Positions 1-10,817 of a DNA stretch of 64,000 nt are shown here, piece by piece; position 1 is the stretch's first letter, and every line of letters starts with the position of its first letter. Made by a program: the position numbers and the translations under genes. The DNA lies in contig NZ_CP024965.1 of assembly GCF_002804005.1 (NCBI RefSeq), positions 372,001-436,000 on the forward strand, read 5' to 3'. The DNA is from Williamsoniiplasma somnilux (lineage in GTDB: Bacteria; Bacillota_I; Bacilli_A; Mycoplasmatales; Mycoplasmataceae). The notes beneath the pieces were generated by a model. The model saw nothing but the letters and a program-made list of their open reading frames with translations, did not search any database and was not told the origin of the DNA.

Positions 1-1
1 A

Positions 2-712
2 AGAGGACAAGCGGGGGGGGCTTCAATTATTCAATTCTTTGGAGGAATTCATGAAGTTTACTTCCCATTCGCATTAATGAGACCTGCATTTATAATTGCC
101 TTAATTGGTGGAGGTCTTGTTGGAGATGCTGTCTTCCAAATTGCTGGAGCCGGACTTGTTGCCCCAGCTAGCCCAGGATCAATCATTGCCATTTTCGCAG
201 TAGCAGGTGCCAATGGTGCTGGAAACTATGCTGCAATTGCTGGAGGTATCGCTGCTTCTTGTGTTACTTCATTAATTATTACTTCATTAATTTTTATTAT
301 TAACAGAAAAAAATATGCAAAACAAAATCAAGAAAGTTTAAACGTAGCTAAATTACAAACGGTTAAATTAAAAGGAAAAGAATCAAAAGTAATTAAAACT
401 GATACTGTAAAAAATGAAATCAACGAAATGCCAAAACTTATTATTTTTGCTTGTGAAGCAGGAATGGGAAGTTCAGCTATGGGAGCAGGTTTATTACGAA
501 AGAAAATTAAAGCTGCAGGATTAGATATTGAAGTTAAAAATTATCCAATTAAGGAATTACCTACAAATGCTGAATTTGTCATTACTCAAGAAACATTAAC
601 AAATTTAGCCAAACAAAAAGTGCCAAACGCAATTCATAGAAGTATTAGTAATTTCTTAGATAATGAGTTTTATGAAAATATTATTGTAGAATTAAAGAAA
701 AAAGTTAAGTAA
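2..712 (+). CDS. mtlA: PTS mannitol permease EIICB, C-terminal part (5' end outside window)
   Basis: Mannitol-specific enzyme IICB imports mannitol and phosphorylates it to mannitol-1-phosphate at the membrane. The frame is open from base 2, so the gene starts upstream of the window. The visible part begins with the end of the IIC domain, including the conserved GGIHEVYFPFALM segment, followed by membrane helices. A linker leads to a IIB domain whose phosphorylatable Cys lies in FACEAGMGSSAMG near base 450. The IIA domain is a separate gene, mtlF, 1.5 kb downstream. The regulator, IIA and dehydrogenase genes that follow make the mannitol assignment firm. A run of eight G (13-20) encodes conserved Gly residues, which is odd in such AT-rich DNA. 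Confidence 0.93.
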   Translation, partial: RGQAGGASIIQFFGGIHEVYFPFALMRPAFIIALIGGGLVGDAVFQIAGAGLVAPASPGSIIAIFAVAGANGAGNYAAIAGGIAASCVTSLIITSLIFIINRKKYAKQNQESLNVAKLQTVKLKGKESKVIKTDTVKNEINEMPKLIIFACEAGMGSSAMGAGLLRKKIKAAGLDIEVKNYPIKELPTNAEFVITQETLTNLAKQKVPNAIHRSISNFLDNEFYENIIVELKKKVK

Positions 713-746
713 ATTAAATATCAAATAAATATGGGGTAACTTAAAT

Positions 747-2222
747 ATGCTAACTAACGAAAGAAATGTACAAATTTTATATTTATTATTAAATATCCAA
801 AAGGTTAATGTATTAGATCTTTCAAAATATTTAAGTGTAAGTGAAAAAACCATATTAAGATCAGTTGAAACGCTTAACAATAAGTTAAAAAAATTTAGTT
901 GTCAAATAATGTTTGAAAAAAATGATGTTTTTTTTAAGGGTAATTCTAAAGATATTTTTAAAAAATTTTATAGTTTTGAAGAAAATGATATTTTTACAAC
1001 TTATGAACGACAAATTTATATTTTAAATTTGTTTCTTAATAAAGATTCAGAAGAAAAAATAACTTTAAATAACATAGCTTTAAATATCGATTTCCCTATT
1101 ACAACAATTAAAAAAGATATTAGTTCTTTAAATTTACGTTTAAATCAAAAAGGAGAAGAATTAATTTCTTCTAAAAATGATGGTTTAATTCTTAAACAAA
1201 TGAATGAAAGTCAAATTATTGATCTTTATTTAAATTTAATTTTGAATCAAATTATCACAAGACAAGGTAAAACAATTATTAAAAATATGTCAATTGAACC
1301 AATTTTTAATCCTTATATTTATCGTAATTTAGTTGCTAATTGAAATATCGATTTGTTTAATAAAATCTTTAATTCTTTAATTATTGTAAAAACGCAAAAG
1401 AATCTTAATAATTCAGATTATGAAATTATTTATCTAAGTCTTTATATAACTTTTTGATTAAATCATTCAAGAAATTTAAAATTAATAACCATTTTAAAAA
1501 AAAGCGAATCAATAAATTTGGATGAAATAATGGATCAAATTTACATAAAAGATAATAAAAAAATTCTTTTAAGTAATTTTTATGAAAATTTTGATAATGA
1601 CAATAATTTAGTTAATCGCATTGTATCTGAGTTAACTTTAAAGATAAATGCGTTATTTATGGATGAAGTATTTTTAAATGATGAAGCTATTTTAAATATT
1701 AAAAATCATTTATCTAGAAATATTAAAAATAATTCTTTTCAAGTTCATGATAAATTTATTAATGATTTTCATGTTCAGGGTATTGCTAATTACATAAAAG
1801 ATTTTAACGAAATTTGGCTTGTAACTAAGGAAGTTCTTGATAAATTTTTAAAACAAGAAAATGTTAATGACATTTTAACTTATGAAGTCTTTTTATATAT
1901 TATGGTTTGATTTGATGCCATGATTTATGATTATAAATTAACTATAAAAACAGTTTGCATTGGTGGCATGGGACAAAGTGCAATGATGTCACATCATATT
2001 AAAACAATTTATAAAAATGCGCTAATTGAACCAAAACCATATGCAATGTTAACTAAAGAAGATTATATAAACTCTGATTTGATTATTTCGGCCTTAGAAA
2101 TTGATCATAAAAACTATGATAACATTCTGAATTTGCCGTTTATGTCAGTCATAAATAATAAAGAATTAATTCACAAAAAATTATCAAAAATTATTTATAA
2201 AAAAATATTAGTCAATAAATAA
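747..2222 (+). CDS. mtlR: MtlR-type PRD-containing transcriptional activator of the mannitol operon
   Basis: The frame runs 491 codons if the UGA codons at 1341, 1461 and 1908 are read as Trp. The first ~70 residues form an HTH of the DeoR/Mga type (VLDLSKYLSVSEKTILRSVE). PTS regulation domains follow, and from about residue 395 comes a IIB-like domain with CIGGMGQSAM, whose Cys is near residue 404. This order matches MtlR, which is controlled by phosphorylation from HPr and the mannitol EII proteins. The gene lies 34 bp after mtlA and 14 bp before mtlF, so it is within the operon. The PRD boundaries are only approximate by eye. The start is the first ATG after a weak GGGGT ribosome site. Confidence 0.88.
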
Positions 2223-2236
2223 AAACGAGGGATAGG

Positions 2237-2668
2237 ATGAAAAAAGTACTAGAATTAGAAAATATTAAAGTTAATCTAAATAGTGTTTCAAAAGAAGAAG
2301 CAATTCGGTTTGCTGGAGAACATTTATTAAATTTAGGTTATGTGCAAAAAGAATACATTGATTCAATGTTAAGAAGAGAAAATAATTTAACAACTTATAT
2401 AGGAAATCACGTAGCAATTCCTCATGGTGATACTGGTTCTGCTAGTTTAGTTAAAACTACGGGAATAGTTTTTCACCATTATAAAAAAGGTGTTGATTTT
2501 GGTAAAGAAAAAGCTCACTTTATAATTGGAATTGCCTCTAAAGATAATTATCATTTAGAAATTTTAGCAAATATTGCAGAAATTTTTAGTGATGCTGATT
2601 TAGTTAAAAGTTTTCTAAAAAAGGAAGTAACAGTAGAAAAAGTCTTTAAATTGTTACAAGGTGAATAG
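2237..2668 (+). CDS. mtlF: PTS mannitol EIIA component
   Basis: This is a 143-aa single-domain protein of the fructose/mannitol IIA family. It passes phosphate from HPr to the IIB domain of MtlA. The active-site His is residue 63 in GNHVAIPHGD, a signature of this family. It has a good ribosome site (GAGGGATAGG) and its stop codon abuts the mtlD start, indicating translational coupling. Length is normal for free-standing MtlF. As in other Firmicutes, MtlF may also phosphorylate MtlR and so report mannitol availability; that role is known for the family and not visible here. Confidence 0.95.
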   Translation: MKKVLELENIKVNLNSVSKEEAIRFAGEHLLNLGYVQKEYIDSMLRRENNLTTYIGNHVAIPHGDTGSASLVKTTGIVFHHYKKGVDFGKEKAHFIIGIASKDNYHLEILANIAEIFSDADLVKSFLKKEVTVEKVFKLLQGE

Positions 2669-3796
2669 ATGAAAACAATTCATTTAGGAGCAGGTAATAT
2701 TGGTCGTGGTTTTATTGCCCCAATTTTAAAACAAGACCCAGCAATTGGAGAAATTAAATTTTTAGATGTTAACCCCGAAGTTATTAATTTAATAAAAACA
2801 CAAAAAAAATATATAGTAAAAGAATTAGCCGAAAAAGATAACGAAATATTAATTAAAAATATTTCCGCGAATTTGCTTGATGATATTTTAAAAGCTAAAA
2901 TTGATGATTATTTACTTGATGCAAAAATAATCACAATTTCAATCGGTCAACCAAATTTACGATTTTTAATTAAAAACTTTGAATATATTTCGGATTTATT
3001 AATTAAAAACAATAAAGAAATGTTGATTTTATGTTGTGAAAACGGTAATAGAGTTTCTAGCTATTTCAAAAAATTATTAATTGAAAATAAAATTAATGTT
3101 TTACCTTTTCATTTTGTTGATGTGGTAGTTGATAGAATTGTTCCTAATCAAGAAAGAGACAGCTTAAATGTTCAAGTTGAAAAATATTTTTCTTGAATCG
3201 TTGATGAGGAGCAATGACCAAGTAATTTTACAAAAATTAAAACCATTGTTTATTCAAAAGATTTAGATTCAGAAATCAATAAAAAAATTTGTCTTTTAAA
3301 CGGTGTTCATTCAGCACTTTCATGGCATAGATATGCAATAGATAAATTTCAAATTCCCATTTTACAAGATGCATTAAAATTTAATGAAACAAAAAATTAT
3401 TTTGATAATTTAACTTCAGAATTAGTAATAATTATTGCTCAGCAATATAACTTTGAAATTAAATATCTTAAAGAATATATTTCTTCAATTTGAAAAAGAT
3501 TTAATAATCCTAAAATTAAAGATGAAATGTCAAGAATTGCTCGCAATCCAATTACAAAAATGCAAAAAAACGAAAGAATATTAAATCCTTTATTTTTTGC
3601 AGCAAGCAAAGGATTAAAATTCGAATATTTAAGTCAAGCATTTAATGATCTCTTAAATTATCATTTTTCAGAAGATAAAGAAGCGGTTGAATTAAGTAAT
3701 TATATTTCTGTTCATGGTAAATTAAAAGCAGTCTTAAATTATGTTAAAGAGTTAAATAATCAAGAAATTGAAGTTATTAAAAAAATAATTAATTAA
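2669..3796 (+). CDS. mtlD: Mannitol-1-phosphate 5-dehydrogenase
   Basis: The product oxidises mannitol-1-phosphate to fructose-6-phosphate with NAD+, feeding glycolysis. It is 375 aa once in-frame UGA codons (first at 3194) are read as Trp. The N-terminus shows the Rossmann motif HLGAGNIGRGF, and the middle contains CENGNR and HFVDVVVDRIVP, typical of polyol dehydrogenases of the MtlD family. The start ATG directly follows the mtlF stop. It is the last gene of the mannitol operon and is closed by a terminator hairpin. Confidence 0.94.
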
Positions 3797-3804
3797 AATG
3801 TCGT

Positions 3805-3840
3805 AACCTAGTGAAATTTTCGCTAGGTTTTTTGTTTTTT
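3805..3840 (+). terminator. Rho-independent terminator of the mtl operon
   Basis: AACCTAGTGAAA pairs with TTTCGCTAGGTT (one G-T pair) and is followed by a T-rich tail, 9 bp after the mtlD stop. Confidence 0.85.
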
Positions 3841-3892
3841 TATTTAGATATAATGTGATATATTTTAACTTAAATAAAACTTGAGGTATATT

Positions 3893-5032
3893 TTGAAAAC
3901 AGATTTTTTAATTAAAAAAAAGAATTTAAATTATTTATGATTATGAATTCCTATGGGAACTTTCTTTTGTCTTGGATTAATTGGGTTTATTCTTACATCT
4001 TTTTGGAAATTGGAATGAGATAGTGCAATTTTATTTGCTCAAGGAATGGAATATAAAATAGTTCATTATTGGGTTGCAGCAATGCTTGAAATTGGTGAAA
4101 CAGAACTTTTAATAATTGGTTCAGCAACTTTCTTTATTTTGTTAGAAAGTTTTTTTAGATATAAAATTCACAAAACTCAAAACGGTTTTTATTTCAAAAA
4201 CCGTTGGATATTAATTGCCATTTATTTATTAATGGTTTTATCTTGGTTAGCATATAATATTTACTCAATTATTGAAATGAATTGAAAAAATACTGGTTTT
4301 GGTCCCGGAATCGATGTTCTCTTATTTCAACCTTTTAAAGTTAGGCAAACTGTAAAAATTGTTATTTTTATTTTTCAAACAGTAATATTATTAAGTTTAT
4401 ATTATTGAATTCATTTTAAACTAGCTAAAAAGAAATCTTTTGTTCAAGACAAATATTGAATTCAAGCTCTTAAAATTGTTTCATTTTTTTGCTTATCTTA
4501 CTTTGTTGTTGCCTTTTTAAAGATTTCTTCAAGTCGACCTTATCTTTACAATATGCAATTCGAAACTTTAGCTAAGGAAAATGGTTACTTAGAAATTTAC
4601 CAAAACACAAATATTCCCGGTTTTGATAAACAGGGTTGAAAAAGCATTGATGGTACTTGATCTGGAAATGCCCCTGAAGGTTTGGAAATACCTTGGTGAG
4701 ATTTTAATGGCTTTTTCGGTTTTAACAGTGACCCTAATTTTCCTAAACTTCAACAAGGTTTAGCATATGCATTTCCTTCGGGTCATGTAAATGGAACTTA
4801 TTGTGTTGGTTCATTTTTTTGAATACTATGTGGCAGAAAAAACAAAATAAATAATTCTATTAAAGTTTTGATTGTTTGGTTTATTTTACATTTAACATCA
4901 ATGAGTTTTGCATTGGTTGTTTGTCGAGGACATTGATGGTCCGATATTACATTTTCGTTATTTTTTGGGATAATTGCTTTAGTACTTGTTGAACTCTCAA
5001 TTAACCAAATTTTTAGGAGAAAAACAAAATAA
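3893..5032 (+). CDS. Membrane PAP2-superfamily phosphatase
   Basis: A 379-aa polytopic membrane protein, open only with many UGA=Trp codons. Late in the protein lie the three PAP2 phosphatase motifs: a K-x-RP element (KISSSRPY), PSGH within FPSGHVNG, and CRGHWWSD, which supplies the catalytic His and Asp. Such enzymes remove phosphate from lipid phosphates such as phosphatidic acid or undecaprenyl pyrophosphate; the substrate cannot be told. The TTG at 3893 is chosen because GAGG sits 6 bases upstream and the first membrane helix is then complete; ATG at 3953 is the alternative. It stands alone between the mtl terminator and the rimP operon promoter. Confidence 0.78.
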
Positions 5033-5038
5033 CTATCT

Positions 5039-5069
5039 TTGAACAAAAATTACATTTTTCTAGTATAAT
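5039..5069 (+). promoter_or_regulatory. Candidate promoter of the rimP-nusA-infB operon
   Basis: TTGAAC and TATAAT are separated by 19 bases, placing transcription start near 5076, upstream of a leader hairpin and rimP. The -10 box is perfect; the spacing is slightly long. Confidence 0.55.
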
Positions 5070-5093
5070 ATAGAAATAAGATTAATAAATCTC

Positions 5094-5113
5094 AGCAAGC
5101 CGAAAGGCTTGCT
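5094..5113 (+). promoter_or_regulatory. Leader hairpin in the rimP operon mRNA
   Basis: AGCAAGCC-GAAA-GGCTTGCT is a perfect 8-bp stem with a GNRA-type loop. It lies between the operon promoter and the rimP ribosome site and is followed by TTCTTATTGCTCTT, a weak U-rich tail. It could act as an attenuator, an mRNA-stabilising hairpin or a protein-binding site. The preceding PAP2 gene could also use it as a terminator. Confidence 0.6.
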
Positions 5114-5143
5114 TTCTTATTGCTCTTATGAAAGGAGAATTTA

Positions 5144-5638
5144 ATGAGTAAATTCATAAGTATCAAAACCAAAATTATTGAAATGGCAAATGAAATTTTA
5201 CAAAAAAATAATTTATGTGTTTATGATGTTTTAGAAATTAAAAATTCTGAATTTGAAAGCGATGTTTTACAAATTTTAGTTGAAGATTTAAATCAACCAA
5301 ATAAACCTTTAGATTTTGACATTTTATCAACAGTAACTGATCATTTATCAGAAATGATGGATTCATTTAATGAACTTAGCGATCCTTATATGTTAGAGAT
5401 AGCATCTGCTGGAATAGAAAAAAATATTCGTAACTTTGAAGAATTAAAAAAAGCTTTAAACCAATACATTAATGTTGTTTTTAAAAAGCCTATTAATGGC
5501 CTACAAGAAACTAACGGAACCTTAGTTTCTATTGATGGTGAAGAATTTACAATTGAATACTTCATTAAAGGGCAAAAAAAGAAAAGTAAAATCACATGAA
5601 AAGATATATCTAAAATTAGATATGCAGTTAAATTTTAG
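5144..5638 (+). CDS. rimP: Ribosome maturation factor RimP
   Basis: A 164-aa protein with the RimP pattern: an N-terminal domain with VLQILVEDLNQP, the segment DPYMLEIASAGIEKNI (family SPGL/DR region), and a small C-terminal Sm-like domain. RimP helps assemble the 30S subunit. One UGA (5597) is read as Trp near the end. It is the first gene of the conserved rimP-nusA-ylxRQ-infB-rbfA-truB-ribF order. The AAAGGAG ribosome site is close to consensus. The stop codon overlaps the ribosome site of nusA, implying coupled translation. Confidence 0.92.
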
Positions 5639-5646
5639 GAGGTACC

Positions 5647-7086
5647 ATGATTAACGGTGCAGAATTATTAGAAGCAATTAGTGAAATTGCTTCAGAGAAA
5701 AAAATCGATAAAGAAGTAATTTTTAATGGAATTAAAGAAGGTTTTCAAAAAGCTCATGAAAGATTTTTTGATACTGAAGCAAAGGTTCAAACAGTAATCG
5801 ATGAACAAGCAGGAACAATTAAAATGTTCCAAGAATTAGTTGTAACAGATCAAGAAGTTGAAGATGATTGATTAGAAATATCTTTGGTTGATGCACAAAA
5901 AGAATTTGGTAAATCAATCGAAGTTGGAGATACAGTTAAAAGAGAACTACCTTTTAATGATGAATTTTCACGTTTAGCAGTTTACCAAGTACGTCAAATT
6001 ATTCAACAAAAAATTAGAGGAGCAGAACGTGAAAATGTTTATGCTAAATTTGTTGCTAAAACTGGAGAGATTTTATCTGGAAAAGTAACGGGAATGAACG
6101 AACAAGGAACTTCTTATTTAATTGATGTTGAAGGAACACAAGCTTCGATTTGAAATCAAAAAATTATTCCAGGAGAAAAATTTGATATTAATCAATTTGT
6201 TTCTTTTTATGTTGAAGAAGTATCTAAAGATGCTAAATTTTCACAATTATCAATTTCAAGAGTTGCGCCTAATTTTTTAAGCAAATTAGTAGAAGAACAA
6301 GTTCCTGAAATCGCTGATGGAATTGTGGAAATTAAAGCTGTTTCTCGTGAACCTGGTAAACGTGCTAAAATTGCTGTTTATTCTCACGATCAAAATGTTG
6401 AACCGGTTGGAGCTGTTGTGGGAAGCAATGGTTCAAGAATTAAAGCAGTAACAAAAGAATTAAAAGGAGAACAAATCGATGTTATTAAATATGACACTGA
6501 TTTTAAACAATTTTTAATTAATGCAATGGCTCCAGTTAGAGTTATTTCGGTTAACATTGACGAAGAAAATAATGAATGTGATGTAATTGTTCCTAATGAA
6601 CAATTATCATTAGCAATTGGAAAATCAGGAATGGCTGCAAGATTAGTTGTTAATCTTGTAAAAATGAGAATTAATATTTATTCGCTTGAAAATGCTAAAA
6701 TAGATGATTTAGAAATTTTATGAAACGGAAACATTTCAGAAAGCGAACTAAACGATCCAATGTTCTTGGAGAATGTTTCAAAACGTAAAGCTAAAAAACC
6801 ATTTGTTCCTAATCAAAATCGTTCAGTTCGCCGAGACAATCATTTTGAAATCGACAATGAAGCATTAGAAAAATTTCAAGAAGAAATTAGAGCTAAACAA
6901 GCAGCTAATGCAATTAATGTTAATGACTCTGATATGCTTGAAATTGAAGAAGAAAATGACAAAGAAATTGTTGATTTGGCAGAAATCAATGCTAACATTG
7001 AAGCTTTTGATGAGTTAGAAGAAGAATCACAAACTGAAGAAGATGAAGAAATCATCGATGAATACGATGAATATTACGAAAAATAA
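5647..7086 (+). CDS. nusA: Transcription termination/antitermination factor NusA
   Basis: A 479-aa protein that binds RNA polymerase and modulates pausing and termination. An N-terminal RNAP-binding domain is followed by an S1 domain (around AKFVAKTGEILSGKV) and two KH domains, with VGAVVGSNGSRIKAV and LSLAIGKSGMAARLV as the GxxG-containing loops. After the KH region comes a highly acidic, low-complexity tail of roughly 110 residues rich in Glu and Asp. The AGGAGG ribosome site overlaps the rimP stop. UGA codons at 5869, 6151 and 6721 are read as Trp. Gene order and domains leave little doubt; the acidic tail is lineage-specific. Confidence 0.95.
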
Positions 7087-7354
7087 AAAAACAAATTTTC
7101 GTAAGGATATTTCTTCTAACCAAATGTTTATTAAAAATGAATTAATTCGTATTGTTAAAAATAAAGCAAATGAAATTTTTATTGACAAAACTTTTAAAGC
7201 AGCAGGTCATGGGGTTTATATTTTCCCTTCTATTAATGCTTTTGAAATAGTCAAAAAACGCAATTTATTATCACGTTCATTTAAAAAAAATGTTAGTGAA
7301 GAAATTTACAATTCTTTATTACTAGAAATAAAAGAGCATAATAAAAATGGATAA
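7067..7354 (+). CDS. ylxR: YlxR/RnpM-family RNA-binding protein (DUF448)
   Basis: About 95 aa. The core NELIRIVKNK....IFIDKTFKAAGHGVYIFP matches the YlxR family, where ELIRIV and KxxGRGAY are characteristic, here with GHG in place of GRG. The usual metal-binding Cys pair near RKC is absent (RKDISSNQ). The ATG at 7067 is chosen because it keeps the family-length N-terminus; ATGs at 7043 and 7058 are in frame but lie deeper inside nusA. The start overlaps the nusA end by 20 bases without a clear ribosome site, so translation is probably coupled. In relatives YlxR/RnpM modulates RNase P. Confidence 0.85.
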   Translation: MNITKNKKTNFRKDISSNQMFIKNELIRIVKNKANEIFIDKTFKAAGHGVYIFPSINAFEIVKKRNLLSRSFKKNVSEEIYNSLLLEIKEHNKNG

Positions 7355-7646
7355 GAAAAAATTAACTAATGCAATTGGTTTGGCCTTTAATAGCACAAAA
7401 ATAATTAGTGGTGAAAAATTGTTTGATTTTATCAAATCGAACAAAGTTTCATTAGTGATTGTTGGCTCAAATATGGGACCAAGTCAAAAGAAAAAAATAA
7501 CTGATAAATGCAAATTTTATAATATTGAATATTTTGATGACTTATTAACTGTTGAAGAAATTGCCCAAGCTTGTGGTCAAAAATTAAAAGTCGCAATTGG
7601 TACTGAAGATATCAATATAATTAAACTTATTAAATCTGCTTTATAA
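7347..7646 (+). CDS. ylxQ: YlxQ, L7Ae-type kink-turn RNA-binding protein
   Basis: A 99-aa protein with the L7Ae/L30e fold pattern: GLAFNSTKIISGEKL, VSLVIVGSNMGPSQKKKI, and an ending with VAIGTEDINIIKLI. It overlaps ylxR by 8 bases and lies in the usual position before infB. YlxQ binds kink-turn RNA in Firmicutes, but its cellular role is not well defined. Length is normal. Confidence 0.85.
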   Translation: MDKKKLTNAIGLAFNSTKIISGEKLFDFIKSNKVSLVIVGSNMGPSQKKKITDKCKFYNIEYFDDLLTVEEIAQACGQKLKVAIGTEDINIIKLIKSAL

Positions 7647-7670
7647 AACTTTCTGAAAGGAGTTATTTGT

Positions 7671-9548
7671 ATGATTAAAAACAATAAATATAAAAAACCG
7701 AATAATGTTGCTGCAAAAAAACGCGCAGCAGAGCATACAAAAAACATCAAACAACAACTAAACGAAACCACAGCTACAGGTTTAATTGATGGAGTTTTTG
7801 TTTTCACAGAACCACTATCAATCGCTGATTTTTCAAAAAAAATTGGTAAGCCTATTACTGAAATTGTTAAATACTTTTTTGCTCATGGAGTGATGTTGAA
7901 TCAAAACGCAATTTTAAACGAAAGTCAAATTGGAGAATTAGCTTTAGAATTTGGTTTTGACTTTAAAAAAGAAGAAGTCTTAACTAAAGAAAATATTTTC
8001 GAACAATTACAAGTTGAAGATAATCCAGAAGATTTAACCCCAAGAGCTCCTATTGTAACGATTATGGGCCATGTCGATCATGGAAAAACTACATTATTAG
8101 ATTCAATGCGAAATTCTAATGTTGTTGATGGTGAAGCAGGGGGAATTACTCAAGCAATTGGTGCATATCAAGTTAAAAACAAAGCAACAAACAAATCGAT
8201 AACTTTCATTGATACTCCTGGCCATGAAGCTTTTACAGAAATGCGTAGTCGTGGAGCTAATGCCACTGATATTGTTATTTTAATTGTTGCGGCTGATGAT
8301 GGAGTTAAACCACAAACAGAAGAAGCAATCGATCATGCTAAACAAGCAAATGTACCAATTATCGTGTTTGTTAATAAAACTGATAAACCAGGTGCAGATC
8401 CTGAAAAAGTTAAAGTTGAATTAATGAATTATGGATTAGTTGCAGAAGAATTTGGTGGAGACATTCCGTTTATTTTTGGATCTGCTAAACAAAAAATCGG
8501 ATTAGAAGAATTGCAAGAAACAATTCTTTTAATTGCTGATGTTTTAGATTTAAAAGCTAATGCCAAAAAATTTGCAAGTGGAGTTGTTTTAGAAGCGCAC
8601 CTAGATAAAGCAAAAGGACCAGTTGCTTCAATTCTTGTGCAAGCAGGAACTTTAAATATGCGCGATGTCTTAGTGGCAGGACCAACTTTTGGTGCTATCA
8701 AAGATATCGAAAATGCAAACGGTCTTAAAATAACATCTGCTGGTCCCTCAAAACCAGTAGTTATTTTCGGATTGAATTCAGTTCCTAATGCGGGAGATAA
8801 ATTTTTAGTAATGAACGATGAAAAAATGGCACGTTCAATCGCTGAAGCTCAAGCTGAAAAACAATTAGCTGCCGAAAGAATGACTAAACAAAGTTTTACT
8901 TTGGATTCAATTAAAAACCACATTGATGAAGGAGAATTAAAGTCAATTAACGTTATTGTTAAAGCTGATACTCAAGGTTCTGTTGAAGCCTTAAAAGGTT
9001 CATTAATGAAAATTGATGTTGATGGAGTGAAAATCAATGTTATTCGTGCATCTGTTGGGGCTATTTCAAATTCTGATATTACTTTAGCAGCCGCTGGTCA
9101 AGCAATAATTTATGGATTTAATGTCCGTCCGACTGCAAATGTAAGAAATAAAGCTGATGAAGATGGTGTTGATATTCGTTTGCACACAATTATTTATAAA
9201 GTAATTGAAGAATTAGAAGCTGCTGCAAAAGGAATGTTAGACCCAATCATTGAAGAAAAAGTTTTAGGTCAAGCCGAAGTACGTGCTTTATTTAGACATT
9301 CTGCAATCGGAACAATTGCTGGTTTCCATGTTGTTGATGGGGTCATTGCTCGTAATTCTAAAGTTAGAATTTTACGTGATGGAGTTGTTATTTATACTGG
9401 AGAAATTTCTTCACTAAAACACCAAAAAGAAGACATTAAAGAAGCAAAAATCAGCAGTGAAGGTGGATTAACTATCAAAAACTTTAATGATTTAAAAGAA
9501 GGCGATGTTATTGAAGCTTACAAAACTGAAGAAGTTAGTGCTTATTAG
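7671..9548 (+). CDS. infB: Translation initiation factor IF-2
   Basis: The 625-aa GTPase places initiator tRNA on the ribosome. The G domain shows GHVDHGKTT (about residue 132), [12 protein letters not shown] and GSAK. Domains II-IV follow, including [12 protein letters not shown] and the [13 protein letters not shown] part of the fMet-tRNA binding region. The N-terminal extension is short (about 125 residues), as in other Mollicutes, with one IF2-N-type helix domain. No in-frame UGA is needed: the protein is Trp-free. AAAGGAG precedes the ATG. Confidence 0.97.
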   Translation: MIKNNKYKKPNNVAAKKRAAEHTKNIKQQLNETTATGLIDGVFVFTEPLSIADFSKKIGKPITEIVKYFFAHGVMLNQNAILNESQIGELALEFGFDFKKEEVLTKENIFEQLQVEDNPEDLTPRAPIVTIMGHVDHGKTTLLDSMRNSNVVDGEAGGITQAIGAYQVKNKATNKSITFIDTPGHEAFTEMRSRGANATDIVILIVAADDGVKPQTEEAIDHAKQANVPIIVFVNKTDKPGADPEKVKVELMNYGLVAEEFGGDIPFIFGSAKQKIGLEELQETILLIADVLDLKANAKKFASGVVLEAHLDKAKGPVASILVQAGTLNMRDVLVAGPTFGAIKDIENANGLKITSAGPSKPVVIFGLNSVPNAGDKFLVMNDEKMARSIAEAQAEKQLAAERMTKQSFTLDSIKNHIDEGELKSINVIVKADTQGSVEALKGSLMKIDVDGVKINVIRASVGAISNSDITLAAAGQAIIYGFNVRPTANVRNKADEDGVDIRLHTIIYKVIEELEAAAKGMLDPIIEEKVLGQAEVRALFRHSAIGTIAGFHVVDGVIARNSKVRILRDGVVIYTGEISSLKHQKEDIKEAKISSEGGLTIKNFNDLKEGDVIEAYKTEEVSAY

Positions 9549-9556
9549 GAGGCTTA

Positions 9557-9910
9557 ATGGGGAATTACAAAATATCAGCTCGTAAAGAGTCGTTAATTCT
9601 AAGAGAGTTAACCTTGATTTTATCAAGAGAATTACAAAATCCAATTTTGAACTCGATTTCAATTAGTGAAGTTCGTTTAACTCATGATCAAGAATTAGCA
9701 AAAATTTATTATTCATTTATTGTTTTTACTAACTCTGATATCACTTTAGAAAAAGTGACTGAAGAATTAGAAAAACATCATAAAAAAATTCGTCGTTTGC
9801 TAGCAGCTAAAGTTAAAATGCGTGCTGTTCCAGATTTGGAATTTATTTACGATACTTCATTAGACAATGCAAATAAAATTGAAAAAATCTTAAATGATTT
9901 AAAAAAATAA
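9557..9910 (+). CDS. rbfA: Ribosome-binding factor A
   Basis: A 117-aa KH-like protein needed for late 30S maturation. ISISEVRLTHDQELAKIYYSFI and HHKKIRRLLAAKVKMRAVPDLEFIYDTSLDNANKIEKIL are diagnostic (the P-x-L-x-F-x-x-D end motif). It lies 8 bp after infB with an AGGAGG site overlapping the infB stop codon. Confidence 0.95.
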   Translation: MGNYKISARKESLILRELTLILSRELQNPILNSISISEVRLTHDQELAKIYYSFIVFTNSDITLEKVTEELEKHHKKIRRLLAAKVKMRAVPDLEFIYDTSLDNANKIEKILNDLKK

Positions 9911-9937
9911 CTATCAAGCTTAAGAGAGGAGAAAATA

Positions 9938-10804
9938 ATGTTTTTATCATCAGGAATTTTTATTGTTGATAAACCAGAAGGTTTGTCAACAAACGCTGTG
10001 ATTCAAAAAGTTAAGCGTAAATTTAACATTAAAAAAATTGGTCACGCAGGAACATTGGATCCTCTTGCAACTGGAGTTGTAGTTTGTTTAGTTAATAGTG
10101 CAACAAAAATTAGTGATTTTTTACTAAATGCAGATAAACAATATTTAGTAACAGTGAAATTATTTGTTGCTACTGATAGTTATGATGCTGATGGAACAAT
10201 TATTGAACAACAAGAACCTTGAAAAATTGAAACATCACAAGTTGAAGCGGTTATTGCCAAATTTAACGGATTAACTTATAAACAAACACCACCAATTTAT
10301 TCAGCGATTAAAGTTAATGGCAAAAAATTATATGAGTATGCTCGTGAAAATACACAAATTGCAGTTGAACCTCGGGAGATAACTATTCAAGCTTTAGAAT
10401 TTGTCAATTTTCAAAATGATGAAATCACTTTGAAAATTGACTGTTCAAAGGGCACTTATGTACGTTCTTTAATTGTTGATATTGCTAAAGAATTAGGCAC
10501 AATTGCTCATGTGAAAACATTAAGAAGAACACAATCAGGAGGTTTTGCTATTAATAGCGCAAAAAGTCTTGATACATTAGAAGAAAATGATTTAATTAGT
10601 CTTAGACAAACATTACTGTTAAGCAAGCAAACTATAATCACCGTTAACAACATTAAAGATGTTGAATTTGGTAAAAAAATTCTTTTATCAAATTGTGATG
10701 TTGATTTAGTTTTTATTGAAGATGATAAGCAAAATATTATTGCATGTTATCAAAGAGAAAAAAATGATTTATTTGCTTGCCGTCGTGGTGGTTTGAATCT
10801 TTAG
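9938..10804 (+). CDS. truB: tRNA pseudouridine(55) synthase TruB
   Basis: A 288-aa enzyme that makes pseudouridine 55 in the T-loop of tRNAs. The catalytic motif is GHAGTLDPLATGVV, with the nucleophile Asp in GTLDP. KIDCSKGTYVRSLIVDIAKELG is the second conserved motif. UGA at 10220 is read as Trp. The C-terminal region is shorter than in E. coli TruB. The AGAGGAG ribosome site is good and the gene follows rbfA as in most Firmicutes. Confidence 0.95.
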
Positions 10805-10817
10805 AAAGGGTTTTTTT

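Noticed and set aside
747..2222. mtlR split into three genes by stops at 1341, 1461 and 1908
   Set aside because: All three are TGA in the same frame and the combined protein has the normal MtlR domain order.
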